A stretch of DNA of 64,000 nt, from contig JAYKKM010000144.1 of the NCBI GenBank assembly GCA_035772405.1, positions 2,781,001 through 2,845,000 on the forward strand. Reading direction: 5' to 3'. A program made the position numbers and the translations under genes. How positions within the stretch are numbered: position 1 is the first letter of the stretch; each line of letters begins with the position of its first letter. A model generated the notes under the pieces. The model did not search any database, was not told the origin of the DNA, and saw nothing but the letters and a program-made list of their open reading frames with translations. Positions 44,275 to 54,135 of the stretch are shown piece by piece. The stretch comes from Chrysogorgia sp. JL179-B06 (taxonomy: Eukaryota > Cnidaria > Anthozoa > Scleralcyonacea > Chrysogorgiidae).

Positions 44275-46374
44275 GATAGATAGATAGAATAACTTTATTT
44301 AACCACGCTGACCCCGTCAACCGAAGCTGATTTCCACAGGGGGCGTGTAAAAAAATAGGAATACAATAGTTAATGTTATTTACAAAATATGAGGCACAGT
44401 TATGGTGTCCAACAAGCAACATAGCAATATTCAAAATATTTACAAAATATGAGATATAGAAAAAGTAATAAAATTTATGAATAAGTAACTATTTACAGTA
44501 ATACAATGTTTGTTTTTGTCACGATTGAAAAATGTGAGTAGCAATTTGCTTTTTAAAACAAGAAAGGGATTTACTCTCCCTGATTTCGTTTGGAATAGAG
44601 TTCCATAGGTGAGCACCGTCATACATGAAACTGTTTTTCATATTGTTGGTGCGTGGTTGTGGTAAACAAAGACTACTTGAAATGTCCCGAAGTTGATAGT
44701 TTGTCACCTCACTTTTATAAGTAAAAAGGTCAGTGAGTGACTCGGGACCCATTTTGTTTAAAATTTTATACATCATTTTTGCTTTTACCCTTTTTCTCAT
44801 CATTTTAAGTGGCTCCCAGCCCAGGGCATGTAAAGCAATAGAATGATCTATATCATTGCTCATGTTTGTGATAATTCGAGCAGCTCTATTTTGTAGTTTT
44901 TGAAGTCTTTTTGATTGTGTTTCGCCAAACACATCCCACACTTCACAACAATAATCGAAGTATGGGCGAACGATAGCATTATATATGGAGATAAGTGTAT
45001 CTTCATCAACAAAAGGTTTGACACGACGGAGGGCAGAGATTCCTGCTGTTATTTTTTTGCAAATATTTTCAGTATTACTCTTCCAAGATAAATGCTGGTC
45101 AATTGTTATTCCAAGCGTTTTGCATTCATAAACTTGTTTAATTGGTTTATTTTCAATGACAATATTTGGGGGAGCATTTAAAGTACTTTTTATCTTTGGT
45201 TTTGAGCCAATCAACATAAATTCAGTTTTAGCTACATTTAAGCTGAGTTTATTGGCCATCAACCATTTTTTAAGGTTTTCTAAATCAGAATTTACTGCAA
45301 TTTCAATATCAGTAATCGAGTCACCAGAAGCTGTGAGATTTGTATCATCAGCAAAAAGCCGAGGTTTTGTATTATTAAGACAATGAGGTAGGTCATTAAT
45401 ATACAATAAAAATAATAGTGGTCCTAAGATAGAACCTTGAGGTACACCACATCTGATCGAACGTTCTGATGAGACAAATCCATTAATTTGACACTTCTGG
45501 CTTCGATTTGTTAGATATGATTTTAGCAAGCAAAGAGCCTGTCCTTTTATTCCATAGAACTCCAATTTTTTTAATAGAATTTGATGATCAACTGTATCAA
45601 ATGCTTTTTTCAAGTCAATGAAAACTACTAGGTTAAACATTTTTCTGTCTAAATTCACATACCAGTCATTTGTACAGTCCAGTAATGCTGTAGCTGTAGA
45701 GTGAGATTTCCGAAAACCAAATTGGGAATTACTTAGCAGTCCAAATTCAGTTAAATAATTGTACAGTTGATCATACAGAATTCGTTCCATGATCTTGCTT
45801 ATGGCAGGCAAAACTGAAATTGGCCGGAAGTTTCCTGGTATATTTCGATGGCCATTTTTATACAGAGGAGTTACTCTAGCCACTTTCCATTCATTAGGGA
45901 AAGAGGATAGAGTGATAGCCTGATTAAAAATATATGTTAGTGAATCTGCAATGGCAGGTGCAGCTATCTTGATAATTTTACATGGAATCTTATCAATGCC
46001 AGTGGCTTTATTGCTGGATAGTCTATGCAAGAGGTGGTAAGTATCATTTACACTAATAGGTTTGAATGCAGTAAATTCCGATTTAGCTTTTTCGACATAT
46101 GTCTCAAAATTGTAATTGGACATGCCAATTTTGCTTGCTAAATCAGGGCCAATATTGGAAAAGTATTCATTGAAGCCTTCCGCAATATCTTTTGGATTGT
46201 TTAAAATATTTTCACCCAAATTGAGTTCAGTCACTACTGGTTGTTTGTTTTGTTTGCCCAGTAAATTGTTTATTGATTTCCAAGCATTTTTTGGATTACA
46301 TTTTAGACCAGCAATTCTCGTGGAATAGTAACTTTTTTTAGCACTTCTTAATTCAATATTTACCTGATATATAA
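44275..46374 (-). mobile_element. 5'-truncated LINE inserted in satellite C
   Basis: The minus-strand element ends at the left in AATAAAGTTATTC and a (TATC)n tail. The satellite word GTTATA is present on both sides (44269-44274 and 46375-46380), a likely 6-bp target duplication. The 5' end is truncated inside ORF2 at about 46370. Confidence 0.88.
44519..46363 (-). CDS. LINE ORF2 reverse transcriptase (CR1/Jockey-like), 5' truncated
   Basis: The frame is open from the truncation point through the first ATG (46234) to the stop at 44519. The RT domain is complete: FRPISVLPAISKIMERIL, QFGFRKSHSTATALLD, FIDLKKAFDTVDH, GVPQGSILGPLLFLLYIND and the catalytic FADD. The C-terminal tail (YCCEVWDVFG, RLQKLQNRAARIITN, HLWNSIPNEIRES) is also intact. 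The endonuclease domain is absent. An open RT suggests a recent insertion, which could in principle be translated only as a fragment. Confidence 0.9.
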   Translation of the reverse strand, partial: VNIELRSAKKSYYSTRIAGLKCNPKNAWKSINNLLGKQNKQPVVTELNLGENILNNPKDIAEGFNEYFSNIGPDLASKIGMSNYNFETYVEKAKSEFTAFKPISVNDTYHLLHRLSSNKATGIDKIPCKIIKIAAPAIADSLTYIFNQAITLSSFPNEWKVARVTPLYKNGHRNIPGNFRPISVLPAISKIMERILYDQLYNYLTEFGLLSNSQFGFRKSHSTATALLDCTNDWYVNLDRKMFNLVVFIDLKKAFDTVDHQILLKKLEFYGIKGQALCLLKSYLTNRSQKCQINGFVSSERSIRCGVPQGSILGPLLFLLYINDLPHCLNNTKPRLFADDTNLTASGDSITDIEIAVNSDLENLKKWLMANKLSLNVAKTEFMLIGSKPKIKSTLNAPPNIVIENKPIKQVYECKTLGITIDQHLSWKSNTENICKKITAGISALRRVKPFVDEDTLISIYNAIVRPYFDYCCEVWDVFGETQSKRLQKLQNRAARIITNMSNDIDHSIALHALGWEPLKMMRKRVKAKMMYKILNKMGPESLTDLFTYKSEVTNYQLRDISSSLCLPQPRTNNMKNSFMYDGAHLWNSIPNEIRESKSLSCFKKQIATHIFQS

Positions 46375-46970
46375 GTTATATGTATTTACCTTATGTTATA
46401 TGTATTTACCGTATGTTATATGTATTTACCGTATGTTATATGTATTTACCTTATGTTATATGTATTTACCTTATGTTATATGTATTTACCTTATGTTATA
46501 TGTATTTACCTTATGTTATATGTATTTACCTTATGTTATATGTATTTACCTTATGTTATATGTATTTACCTTATGTTATATGTATTTACCGTATGTTATA
46601 TGTATTTACCTTATGTTATATGTATTTACCTTATGTTATATGTATTTACCTTATGTTATATGTATTTACCGTATGTTATATGTATTTACCTTATGTTATA
46701 TGTATTTACCTTATGTTATATGTATTTACCTTATGTTATATGTATTTACTTTATGTTATATGTATTTACCTTATGTTATATGTATTTACCTTATGTTATA
46801 TGTATTTACCTTATGTTATATGTATTTACCTTATGTTATATGTATTTACCTTATGTTATATGTATTTACCTTATGTTATATGTATTTACCTTATGTTATA
46901 TGTATTTACCTTATGTTATATGTATTTACCTTATGTTATATGTATTTACCGTATGTTATATGTATTTACT
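46375..46970. repeat. 20-bp satellite array C, right part (about 30 copies)
   Basis: Same unit as 43951-44274. The last unit changes from TATTTACC to TATTTACTAG and provides the AG of the DOCK exon 7 acceptor. There is no spacer between satellite and exon. Confidence 0.93.
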
Positions 46971-46972
46971 AG

Positions 46973-47014
46973 GTCTCTGTCGACAAATTACAAGATGATA
47001 TTAATTACATTCAG
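46973..47014 (+). CDS. DOCK9-like: DOCK-D exon 7 (14 codons)
   Basis: VSVDKLQDDINYIQ in phase 0, matching VNPKDLDSKYAYIQ of DOCK9. The acceptor is TATGTATTTACTAG and the donor GTATAA. The exon is tiny, but its residues and phase fit between exons 6 and 8. Its whole upstream splice context is satellite sequence. Confidence 0.88.
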
Positions 47015-47097
47015 GTATAATTACTAGGTTCTTACTTTCTATTCTTATTTCCATTGTTTTTGAGTTGTTTAATATTTCTTGTTCTATTCAATGCTAG

Positions 47098-47266
47098 ATA
47101 ACGTATGTGGAACAGTATTTTGAGGAAGATGAGTTAAATGATAGACCTACAGTTTTTGAGAAAAATAATAATATTCGAAGATTCTCATTTGAAACTCCGT
47201 TTACGAAAACAGGCAAGAGTCATGGTTCTCTGATTGAGCAACTGAAAAGAAAGACAATCTTAACCT
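47098..47266 (+). CDS. DOCK9-like: DOCK-D exon 8
   Basis: The 169-bp exon encodes [18 protein letters not shown] through [14 protein letters not shown] plus one base. It matches ITYVEPYF and NIRRFMFEMPFTQTGK / KRRTILT in the family. The acceptor is TTCAATGCTAG and the donor GTAAGT. Only 83 bp separate it from exon 7. This is central DHR-2 lobe B, which contacts the GTPase. Confidence 0.94.
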
Positions 47267-47316
47267 GTAAGTTGAAAATAAAAAAGGTTATAGGAAATTG
47301 TTTGCTACTCAAGCTT

Positions 47317-47413
47317 TAAAGTGCCCATAACCTCAAAATGTTTTATTGTCTTGTTTGGAAGAACTTTTAAAATGATAAAGTAACTTCTTTTGAAGATTTT
47401 CGTTTCTTTGCTT

Positions 47414-47445
<32 letters not shown>

Positions 47446-47814
47446 CAGTTTGTTTGATATGCAAGTGTCTGGAATGTCGTCACACATGCATAATGACTTA
47501 TTGGAGAAATGTGTGTATCTCTTTCATTCTCGAACGAAATCCTTTAAAATCAAGAAGTTTGGTGTTGTGGGAGTAACGCAAACACGTGTTGTTCACACTT
47601 TAGTGTTTTTATTTCATGAACGCAAAGATATATAACATTCTCTGATAACTCATTATGCATGTGTGACGAAATTCCAGATATTTGCATATCAAACAAACTG
47701 ATATATCTCAAAAAGAAAAAGAAGAAGTGAAAATCTTAAAAAGAAGTTACTTTATCATTTTAAAAGTTCTTCCAAATAAGACAATAAAAAATTTTGAGGT
47801 TAGGGGCACTTTAA
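47317..47814. mobile_element. MITE (TTAAAGTGCC family), complete copy
   Basis: It runs from TTTAAAGTGCCCATAACCTC to GAGGTTAGGGGCACTTTAA, with arms of about 150 bp and a (TA)n run at 47421-47445. It is the full-length version of 25466-25819 and 31833-32127. Confidence 0.78.
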
Positions 47815-47835
47815 CACAAAGTCAGAAAAATGTTT

Positions 47836-47920
47836 CTGAGCTCCAGACGGGAATCGAACCCGCAACCTTTCATGATCGCCGGTTAGACCGCGCTCTAACT
47901 ATTGAGCTACCAGAACTCAG
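47836..47920 (-). pseudogene. tRNA-like sequence
   Basis: On the minus strand a 7-bp acceptor stem (GTTCTGG with CTGGAGC), D arm (GCTC/GAGC, A box TAGCTCAATAGTTAGAGC) and T arm (GCGGG TTCGATT CCCGT) all pair. The anticodon region CGGTCTAACCGGCGATC does not form a regular 5-bp stem with 7-base loop, so no anticodon can be assigned. It is probably a tRNA pseudogene or SINE head; a related decayed copy is at 17935. Confidence 0.6.
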
Positions 47921-48186
47921 ATGACAGAACGAAGGGCCAAGGCTATATGTTGTGTACTAGTTTTACATGCTACATACGTACTTCTAATTCAGCAGTGTCC
48001 ATATGTTTTTATAAAATAACTTTACTCCACGCACACTGTGATTGGTCAGCTTTCCGATCTCGATCAGGCTACGGAGACCGGAATGACGTCAGTAACTAAT
48101 GAGAATTGGCATTAAATCAAAATCAAAAGCCTTATATATCGTAATTATCCAAAGTATACGAAATTGTTTCTGAATTATTTTATAAA

Positions 48187-48379
48187 AATAATAGAATACG
48201 TTTGCTTGGGTCTCTATAACGTGATCGAAACCCTCGTGAAGTAATAAAAACACTCGAGAAGTTGGGAAAGCACTCGCCTCGGCGGCTCGTGCTTCTCCCT
48301 TCACTTCTCGAGTGTTTTTATTACGTCACTCGGGTTTCGATTACGTTATAGAGACCCGGACAAACGTATTCTATTATTT
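48187..48379. mobile_element. 193-bp foldback element (GGGTCTCTATAACG family)
   Basis: AATAATAGAATACGTTTG at the left and its complement at the right. Arms contain GGGTCTCTATAACGTGATCG and AAAACACTCGAGAAGT. A relative flanks the 51030-54198 transposon and shows its empty site. Confidence 0.75.
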
Positions 48380-48527
48380 AAGTATATCTTTTTCAGAATA
48401 TATTCTGATAAAGATTGCAAGTCATGCACATTTAATATAAAAGGTTATCTTGACATGTGTTTAGAACACAGTGTTCCTGGTAAACGAAAATACATGGAGC
48501 TAAGTTTGACATTTATTTTCTTTATAG

Positions 48528-48604
48528 CCTCTCACTCTTTCCCGTATGTAAAAACACGAATTCTTATAGTACAAGAAGAACAATATGAACTTACACCAAT
48601 TGAG
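48528..48604 (+). CDS. DOCK9-like: DOCK-D exon 9
   Basis: The 77-bp exon completes a serine codon and encodes SHSFPYVKTRILIVQEEQYE to LTPIE. It matches HCFPYVKKRIPVMYQHHTDLNPIE of DOCK9. The acceptor is TATTTTCTTTATAG and the donor GTAATA. Confidence 0.93.
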
Positions 48605-48700
48605 GTAATAGGTGTAGTAGGGTGATAATTTGGTTTTTGTGTGAGGTTAACGTCCTTGGTCCGGTGGTTTACAAGGCGATCAGCTTAATTCAGAATTGAT

Positions 48701-50890
48701 CATTACCAGAAATTAACGACAAAATGGCCGCCGCTTGAATTTTCATATGGTACTTAAAAAATGGCGTCGCATTTTACAGTGAGTCACATAGAGAGAAAAT
48801 ATTAAAATGAAGATTCTGCTTATTGAGTAGATCGTCCATTGTTTGCCGACCTCTTAATATATACAATAACGATTTTTAAATTATTCAGTTACCGGTTTGA
48901 TTAGGGCCAGGTTTACACTAGTACGGTACGGTAAGTGATCCGGATTAGGTTGGCGTACCGTTGTGAAATGTACGTCTGTTTACACTACAAAGGACAAAGC
49001 GAGGTTTTTCGTTGACATCAGCAGTTTTTTACTACGCACATGCGTATTGCCCGACATATTTTACAAAATAGCGATTTTTTCGGCTGCCGGAAACGTTTAA
49101 AAACAGCATGTTTACAAGCCGTTTTCTTTTTCGCCGGAAGCTCTCCGCACTCGCGATTGCAGAGAGGTTTAATGCTTGCATATAACCATATAAACCAACT
49201 AAAATTATTAAAATTGCTGCCGATAAACAACCAAAATTACCTGGCGCCATTTTTTCCCGCTAACATTTTAAACGCGTATCCATATGTTTACAGGAGTGCT
49301 TGGCGTAGTGACTACGCTACGGCAAACCACTCCGGATTAGGCAGGTACAGTGTAAACACAACAAAGAAACGTATTGATTTTTTAACGGATCACTTACCGT
49401 ACCGTACTAGTGTAAACCTAGCCTAAATCAGTCAAATCTGCAATCTGCCAAATTGTGTTGAAAACAGCCAACAAATAAAATAGGCTACGCGTCATTGAAT
49501 TGTTGTTTGATTTTGTTTGATATTTTCAAAGCGTTTGGTGAAATATTAGAAAGTCAATGGAAGAACCTATATCTTGCATCTTAAAATTTGAATATTGGGT
49601 AATTTGGCTAAAGTTTTATACCAACATTTTAATAATCACCAAACTTTTGTAATAACAACTGGACAATGGGCATTATAAAATTCCCGTTATTAATAGAGGC
49701 ACAAGTATTGACGAAAGTTATCTCTGGAAATTGTCATTTGACGGATCGTATATTTGACTGATCTCATCAAACCGGTAACTGAATAATCTGAAAATCGTTG
49801 TTGTATATATTAAGAGGTCGGGAAACGCGGTGGAAGAGCTACTCGATAAGGAAATCTTTACTTTAATATATTCGCTCTTTGTAACTCACTGTAAAATGGG
49901 ACGCCATTTCTAAAGTACCATATGTAAATAGCGCTCCGTCGAGATGACGTCAGTACTGATGTTTGTCCGCTTTTACCCATAATTCTTGCGGCCATAACAA
50001 AAGAAATAGCTCATTTGCAATCTTTTGTGAGTCAAATTTGGTTGGTTTGTCCGCTTTTTGAGCTATTAATAGCAGCCAGACTCTACGCTATTAAGGTGAT
50101 TCCTCAGTTTTGCATTGCGCACATTTACTGCGCACATCAAATAATCAGTGTTTTTATGGCCATTATGCAACACTTTCAAAAAATTTAGTGTCAAATCTAA
50201 CAATTAGCTGCTTATATGTACTGGTAGGGAAGAGTTATTAAGGGACTAAATCAATTTGTTTCTGAGAACGGTTACACAAGTCTAGCTAGGGCTCCCTGTG
50301 CAAGTATACGTTTGTAAACTACTTGATAATGCCGGTTTAAGGCCATAGTTCTTAAATAAGGTCTGTGACCATAATTTTTCCCTTAATAATTATTTTCTTC
50401 TACCACTTTTACGTGTTATAACAGAAACTTAGAGAAAAATCATTTATACAACTTACAATATTTTACATTTTTGATGAATGTTTCTTCAAATAACATGTCA
50501 AAGAATATGGGAAACGACCTTTCTTTATCATAATAAACCCTGTTAGCTGTTTCTTTTTCCCTAAAATACCATGTTTTCTTTATAAAATTACTAGTTGCAA
50601 AAAGTAAAATATTATCTTTGTCAAAAGTTCAAGAAAAAGTTTGCAATGCGATTTTTACTCAACTCGTAAATTGGTCACAATGACGTCGCCATACTGAGTA
50701 AGAGGTGATCTGCGATATGCCATATCTTCTATTAACAAGGTGACCCCAACTTTTCTTTTTGGTTTTAATATAAGTATGTCAATAACTTTAAGACTGAGAA
50801 GTTTCAGCAAATTTTCATTTCGGAAAGAATTACTGAGGAACTACCTTAACCTTCAAGCGGCGGCCATTTTGTCGTTAATTTCTGGTAATG
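48701..50890. mobile_element. Large nested inverted-repeat region
   Basis: Outermost arms (CATTACCAGAAATTAACGAC, 48701-48738 versus 50851-50890) enclose a second pair (48747-48899 versus 49763-49925, CAGTTACCGGTTTGAT and complement), which encloses the 48905-49425 TIR element. The stretch 49926-50850 shows no gene. Nesting suggests successive insertions. Confidence 0.6.
48905..49425. mobile_element. TIR element with GTACGGTACGGTAAG ends
   Basis: TIRs of about 38 bp (GGTTTACACTAGTACGGTAC and complement). The interior of about 445 bp has short ORFs only, none recognised. It is probably a non-autonomous DNA transposon. Confidence 0.78.
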
Positions 50891-51023
50891 AAAAATTTCT
50901 AAATGAATTATGAGGATGAGCGAGATAGTTAAAGGTTTTTTAGCAGTTATTGACAAGATTTGTCCTTGGACGTTTTAACTAAATTAAACAAACGGATCAT
51001 ATTAACATAATATGATCCGTTTG

Positions 51024-51029
51024 CCCGGG
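51024..51029. repeat. Left 6-bp target duplication CCCGGG
   Basis: CCCGGG lies directly outside the left end of the 51030-54198 transposon and is repeated at 54199-54204. Related undisturbed sequence at 48202 has GCTTGGGTCTC in the same place, i.e. a single copy. Confidence 0.65.
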
Positions 51030-51082
51030 TATGAGGTGTGGATGCGGACAAAAATACGATTGGAAACGATTGGAACGTACAG

Positions 51083-52598
51083 CATGTAATTGAATTGGGT
51101 TCAATGAGTCGGGCATCAAGAAATTGAATCGGGCTCAATGAGTCGGGCATCAAGCAATTGAATCGGGCTCAATGAGTCGGTCATCAAGCAATTGAATCGG
51201 GCTCAATGAGTCGGGCATCAAGCAATTGAATCGGGCTTAATGAGTCGGTCATCAAGCAATTGAATCGGGCTCAATGAGTCGGGCATCAAGAAATTGAATC
51301 GGGCTCAATGAGTCGGGCATCAAGCAATTGAATCGGGCTCAATGAGTCGGGCATCAAGCAATTGAATCGGGCTCAATGAGTCGGGCATCAAGCAATTGAA
51401 TCGGGCTCAATGAGTCGGGCATCAAGCAATTGAATCGGGCTCAATGAGTCGGGCATCAAGCAATTGAATCGGGCTCAATGAGTCGGGCATCAAGCAATTG
51501 AATCGGGCTCAATGAGTCCGGCATCAAGCAATTGAATCGGGCTCAATGAGTCGGGCATCAAGAAATTGAATCGGGCTTAATGAGTCGGGCATCAAGCAAT
51601 TGAATCGGGCTCAATGAGTCGGTCATCAAGCAATTGAATCGGGCTCAATGAGTCGGGCATCAAGCAATTGAATCGGGCTCAATGAGTCGGTCATCAAGCA
51701 ATTGAATCGGGCTCAATGAGTCGGGCATCAAGAAATTGAATCGGGCTCAATGAGTCGGGCATCAAGCAATTGAATCGGGCTCAATGAGTCGGGCATCAAG
51801 CAATTGAATCGGGCTCAATGAGTCGGGCATCAAGCAATTGAATCGGGCTCAATGAGTCGGGCATCAAGAAATTGAATCGGGCTTAATGAGTCGGGCATCA
51901 AGCAATTGAATCGGGCTCGATGAGTCGGGCATCAAGCAATTGAATCGGGCTCAATGAGTCGGGCATCAAGCAATTGAATCGGGCTCAATGAGTCGGGAAT
52001 CAAGCAATTGAATCGGGCTCAATGAGTCGGGCATCAAGCAATTGAATCGGGCTCAATGAGTCGGGCATCAAGCAATTGAATCGGGCTCGATGAGTCGGGC
52101 ATCAAGCAATTGAATCGGGCTCGATGAGTCGGGCATCAAGCAATTGAATCGGGCTCAATGAGTCGGGCATCAAGCAATTGAATCGGGCTCTGTAATGAGT
52201 CGGGCATCAAGAAATTGAATCGGGCTCAATGAGTCGGGCATCAAGCAATTGAATCGGGCTCAATGAGTCGGGCATCAAGCAATTGAATCGGGCTCAATGA
52301 GTCGGGCATCAAGCAATTGAGTCGGGCATCAAGCAATTGAATCGGGCTCAATGAGTCCGGCATCAAGCAATTGAGTCGGGCTCAATGAGTCGGGCATCAA
52401 GAAATTGAATCGGGCTTAATGAGTCGGGCATCAAGCAATTGAATCGGGCTCAATGAGTCGGGCATCAAGCAATTGAATCGGGCTCAATGAGTCGGGCATC
52501 AAGCAATTGAATCGGGCTCAATGAGTCGGGCATCAAGCAATTGAATCGGGCTCAATGAGTCGGGCATCAAGCAATTGAATCGGGCTCAATGAGTCGGA
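51083..52598. repeat. 34-bp satellite array D (about 45 copies)
   Basis: The unit contains GGGCATCAAGCAATTGAA and TCGGGCTCAATGAGTC. Variants (AAGAAATTG, GGTCATC, CTCGATGAG, CTTAATGAG) are scattered in a partly regular pattern suggesting higher-order blocks. There are no unique spacers, so it is not a CRISPR array. Confidence 0.93.
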
Positions 52599-52755
52599 TC
52601 AGCGGTAATCCCTCGCAAATGTATGTACTTCAAGTAACACGAGCGCGCTGGTGACACGAAATTGCTCAAGTCAGAGAAGGGCATGGAATTTAAATTGAAT
52701 TCCTTTATTCTCCATCTTATTGTCTTGGTACTGACAGAAAGCATATCACTGATTT
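52590..52755 (-). pseudogene. Transposon HTH protein, C-terminal piece
   Basis: The minus-strand frame reads EISDMLSVSTKTIRWRIKEF then NLNSMPFSDLSNF. It is the second helix and tail of a helix-turn-helix domain of a widespread aquatic-animal transposon protein (GRPxxxI...LxxGFSxxxIxxLLxVSxxTIRRR). The integrase-type catalytic region that normally follows is absent, so the element is an internal-deletion derivative. Confidence 0.6.
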
Positions 52756-53515
52756 CCAAAGCAAACCGGAAACTTGGATTGATAAAACGAGTTTGTTGGC
52801 ACATTACAGATAAAAATACCCGAAAAATTCTTTTTTGCTCCTTGGTCCTCCCACATCTCGAATATTGTTCCAGTTTATGGTCACCATCGACAGTCAAACA
52901 ACGAGCCTTGGTAGAGAATGTCCAGAGGAGAGCGACTAAGTTCATCCTAAACTACCCACCACGCGAAGTTTCGTACCAGGACAGACTAAGAATTCTACGT
53001 CTTTTGCCGCTAAGATTTCGTAGAGAACTCAAGGATCTAATACTGCTATTTAAATGTCGTTCCGGTGTAATACATCTCAACTGTGAAAAATATTTTTCTC
53101 CAGTTCCAAGCCGTTACTCAACTCGAAACTTTGATCCGAACAATCTTAAAATAATAATTGACTATAAGCAAAACTATTACAGAAATTCTTTTTTTCCAAG
53201 AGTTATCGAACTATGGAACAATCTACCACAGGATTTTAAAAAATGCCAGTCCGTTGCAAATTTTAAATCAAAACTGCATAAATATTTTTCGGACAGGCTG
53301 CAAACGTACACTCCGCCGTAATTGGACTTAGATACTGTTGGAGTTATAAAATTGGATAATTGTATTTTAGTGTATTGTTTCTGTTTGGGGTCGGTTGTCA
53401 ATTGGGAATTGTTTCCTGTTACCTTCTCCTGTCACTGTTTTTGTAAATATGTAAGTTGCCCTTTGTTGTAATTGTGACAAATTAATTAAATTAAAAAAAT
53501 TTAAAAATTTGATCT
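52756..53515 (+). pseudogene. LINE RT C-terminal fragment inserted in the transposon gene
   Basis: The plus-strand frame reads SKANRKLGLIKRVCWHITDK, LVLPHLEYCSSLWSPST, VQRRATKFILNYPP and FFPRVIELWNNLPQDF to a stop at 53319-53321. This is the normal C-terminus of a CR1/Jockey-like LINE, 5' truncated, followed by an A-rich end. It splits the HTH frame between the SMKKI and EISDML parts. Confidence 0.78.
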
Positions 53516-53800
53516 TTTTCATAGAAAAACCGTAGTGCAAGTATAGTTCCAACTTCTCTTTAGTAATGTTGTATTTTGGTCGGCCACGGTCTCCAGAGAA
53601 ATTTCGCCCTGGGTTATAGGTGACATACACATCTTTGTCTGTCTCGCCTAGTAATTATGCAGCATGAACGAGTGTTTCTAATAGTGTATTGCCAATTTGT
53701 AATGAATTGCCAGATCTATACTTAGTAACTTAGCATATTCGTTATCCAATCTAACCTAAATCGTAGGGCATCAAGTTCGTCTTCCTCGAGCTTTCCATCA
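53516..53800 (-). pseudogene. Transposon HTH protein, middle piece
   Basis: On the minus strand SDGKLEEDELDALRFRLD, then after a frameshift and stop, GRNFSGDRGRPKYNITKEKL and LELYLHYGFSMKKI. GRPKYNITKEKLELYLHYGF is the DNA-binding start of the HTH. Frames are broken in at least two places. Confidence 0.6.
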
Positions 53801-53802
53801 CT

Positions 53803-53998
53803 TAAGCCTGGTTTCCATTTGGTCGCCACGATCGTAATGGTGTCATAGTGGTCGATGTAATAGAGTGTCGATCTATCTTGTCTTTTGTCTGCTGTATGCA
53901 GAGCAATCTTAACTGATTACAGAGATAGATAAACACTCTATTACATCAACCACTATGACACCGTTGCGACCGTATCGACCATATGGAAACTAGGCTTT
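53803..53998. mobile_element. MITE, about 196 bp, inside the transposon gene
   Basis: Ends AAGCCTGGTTTCCATTTGG and complement, with long arms including CACTATGACACCG. It interrupts the HTH protein frame between EAIK and SDGKL. Confidence 0.78.
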
Positions 53999-53999
53999 A

Positions 54000-54135
54000 T
54001 TGCTTCCAATACAGTCCTAACACATCGTTTCGAATGTTCAAGAAGCAGAAATTTCGGTTTATCCTGAGCCTTATTTTCTAGCACGCTAGTCAGTGTTACT
54101 TGAAGTACATACATATGCGAGGGATTACCGCTGAC
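54000..54135 (-). pseudogene. Transposon HTH protein, N-terminal piece
   Basis: The minus-strand frame reads VLQVTLTSVLENKAQDKPK and LEHSKRCVRTVLEAI before the MITE. It begins inside the shared terminal block. It is not individually recognised, but frame and position make it the start of the same broken gene. Confidence 0.4.

Larger units (their letters stand above)
18457..46972 (+). other. DOCK intron 6, 28.5 kb, hosts GPCR array
   Basis: The flanking exons join in phase 0 and adjoin in the family alignment (VKLIHESSK then VSVDKLQDDINYIQ). The intron contains five same-strand GPCR copies, LTR and LINE remains, many MITEs and a satellite that runs to the 3' splice site. Confidence 0.85.

Noticed and set aside
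43951..47027. ORFs of YVICIYLM-type repeats up to 215 codons
   Set aside because: They are translations of the 20-bp satellite C in three frames; hydrophobic look is a by-product of TA-rich units.
47098..47319. Reading past exon 8 as a 70-codon ORF
   Set aside because: The frame continues into intron after TILT; the donor GTAAGT and the family alignment support splicing at 47266.
48089..48304. 71-codon minus-strand ORF
   Set aside because: It lies within the 193-bp hairpin element and has no family match.
51083..52598. CRISPR-like regular array
   Set aside because: There are no unique spacers between repeats; it is a head-to-tail satellite in animal DNA.
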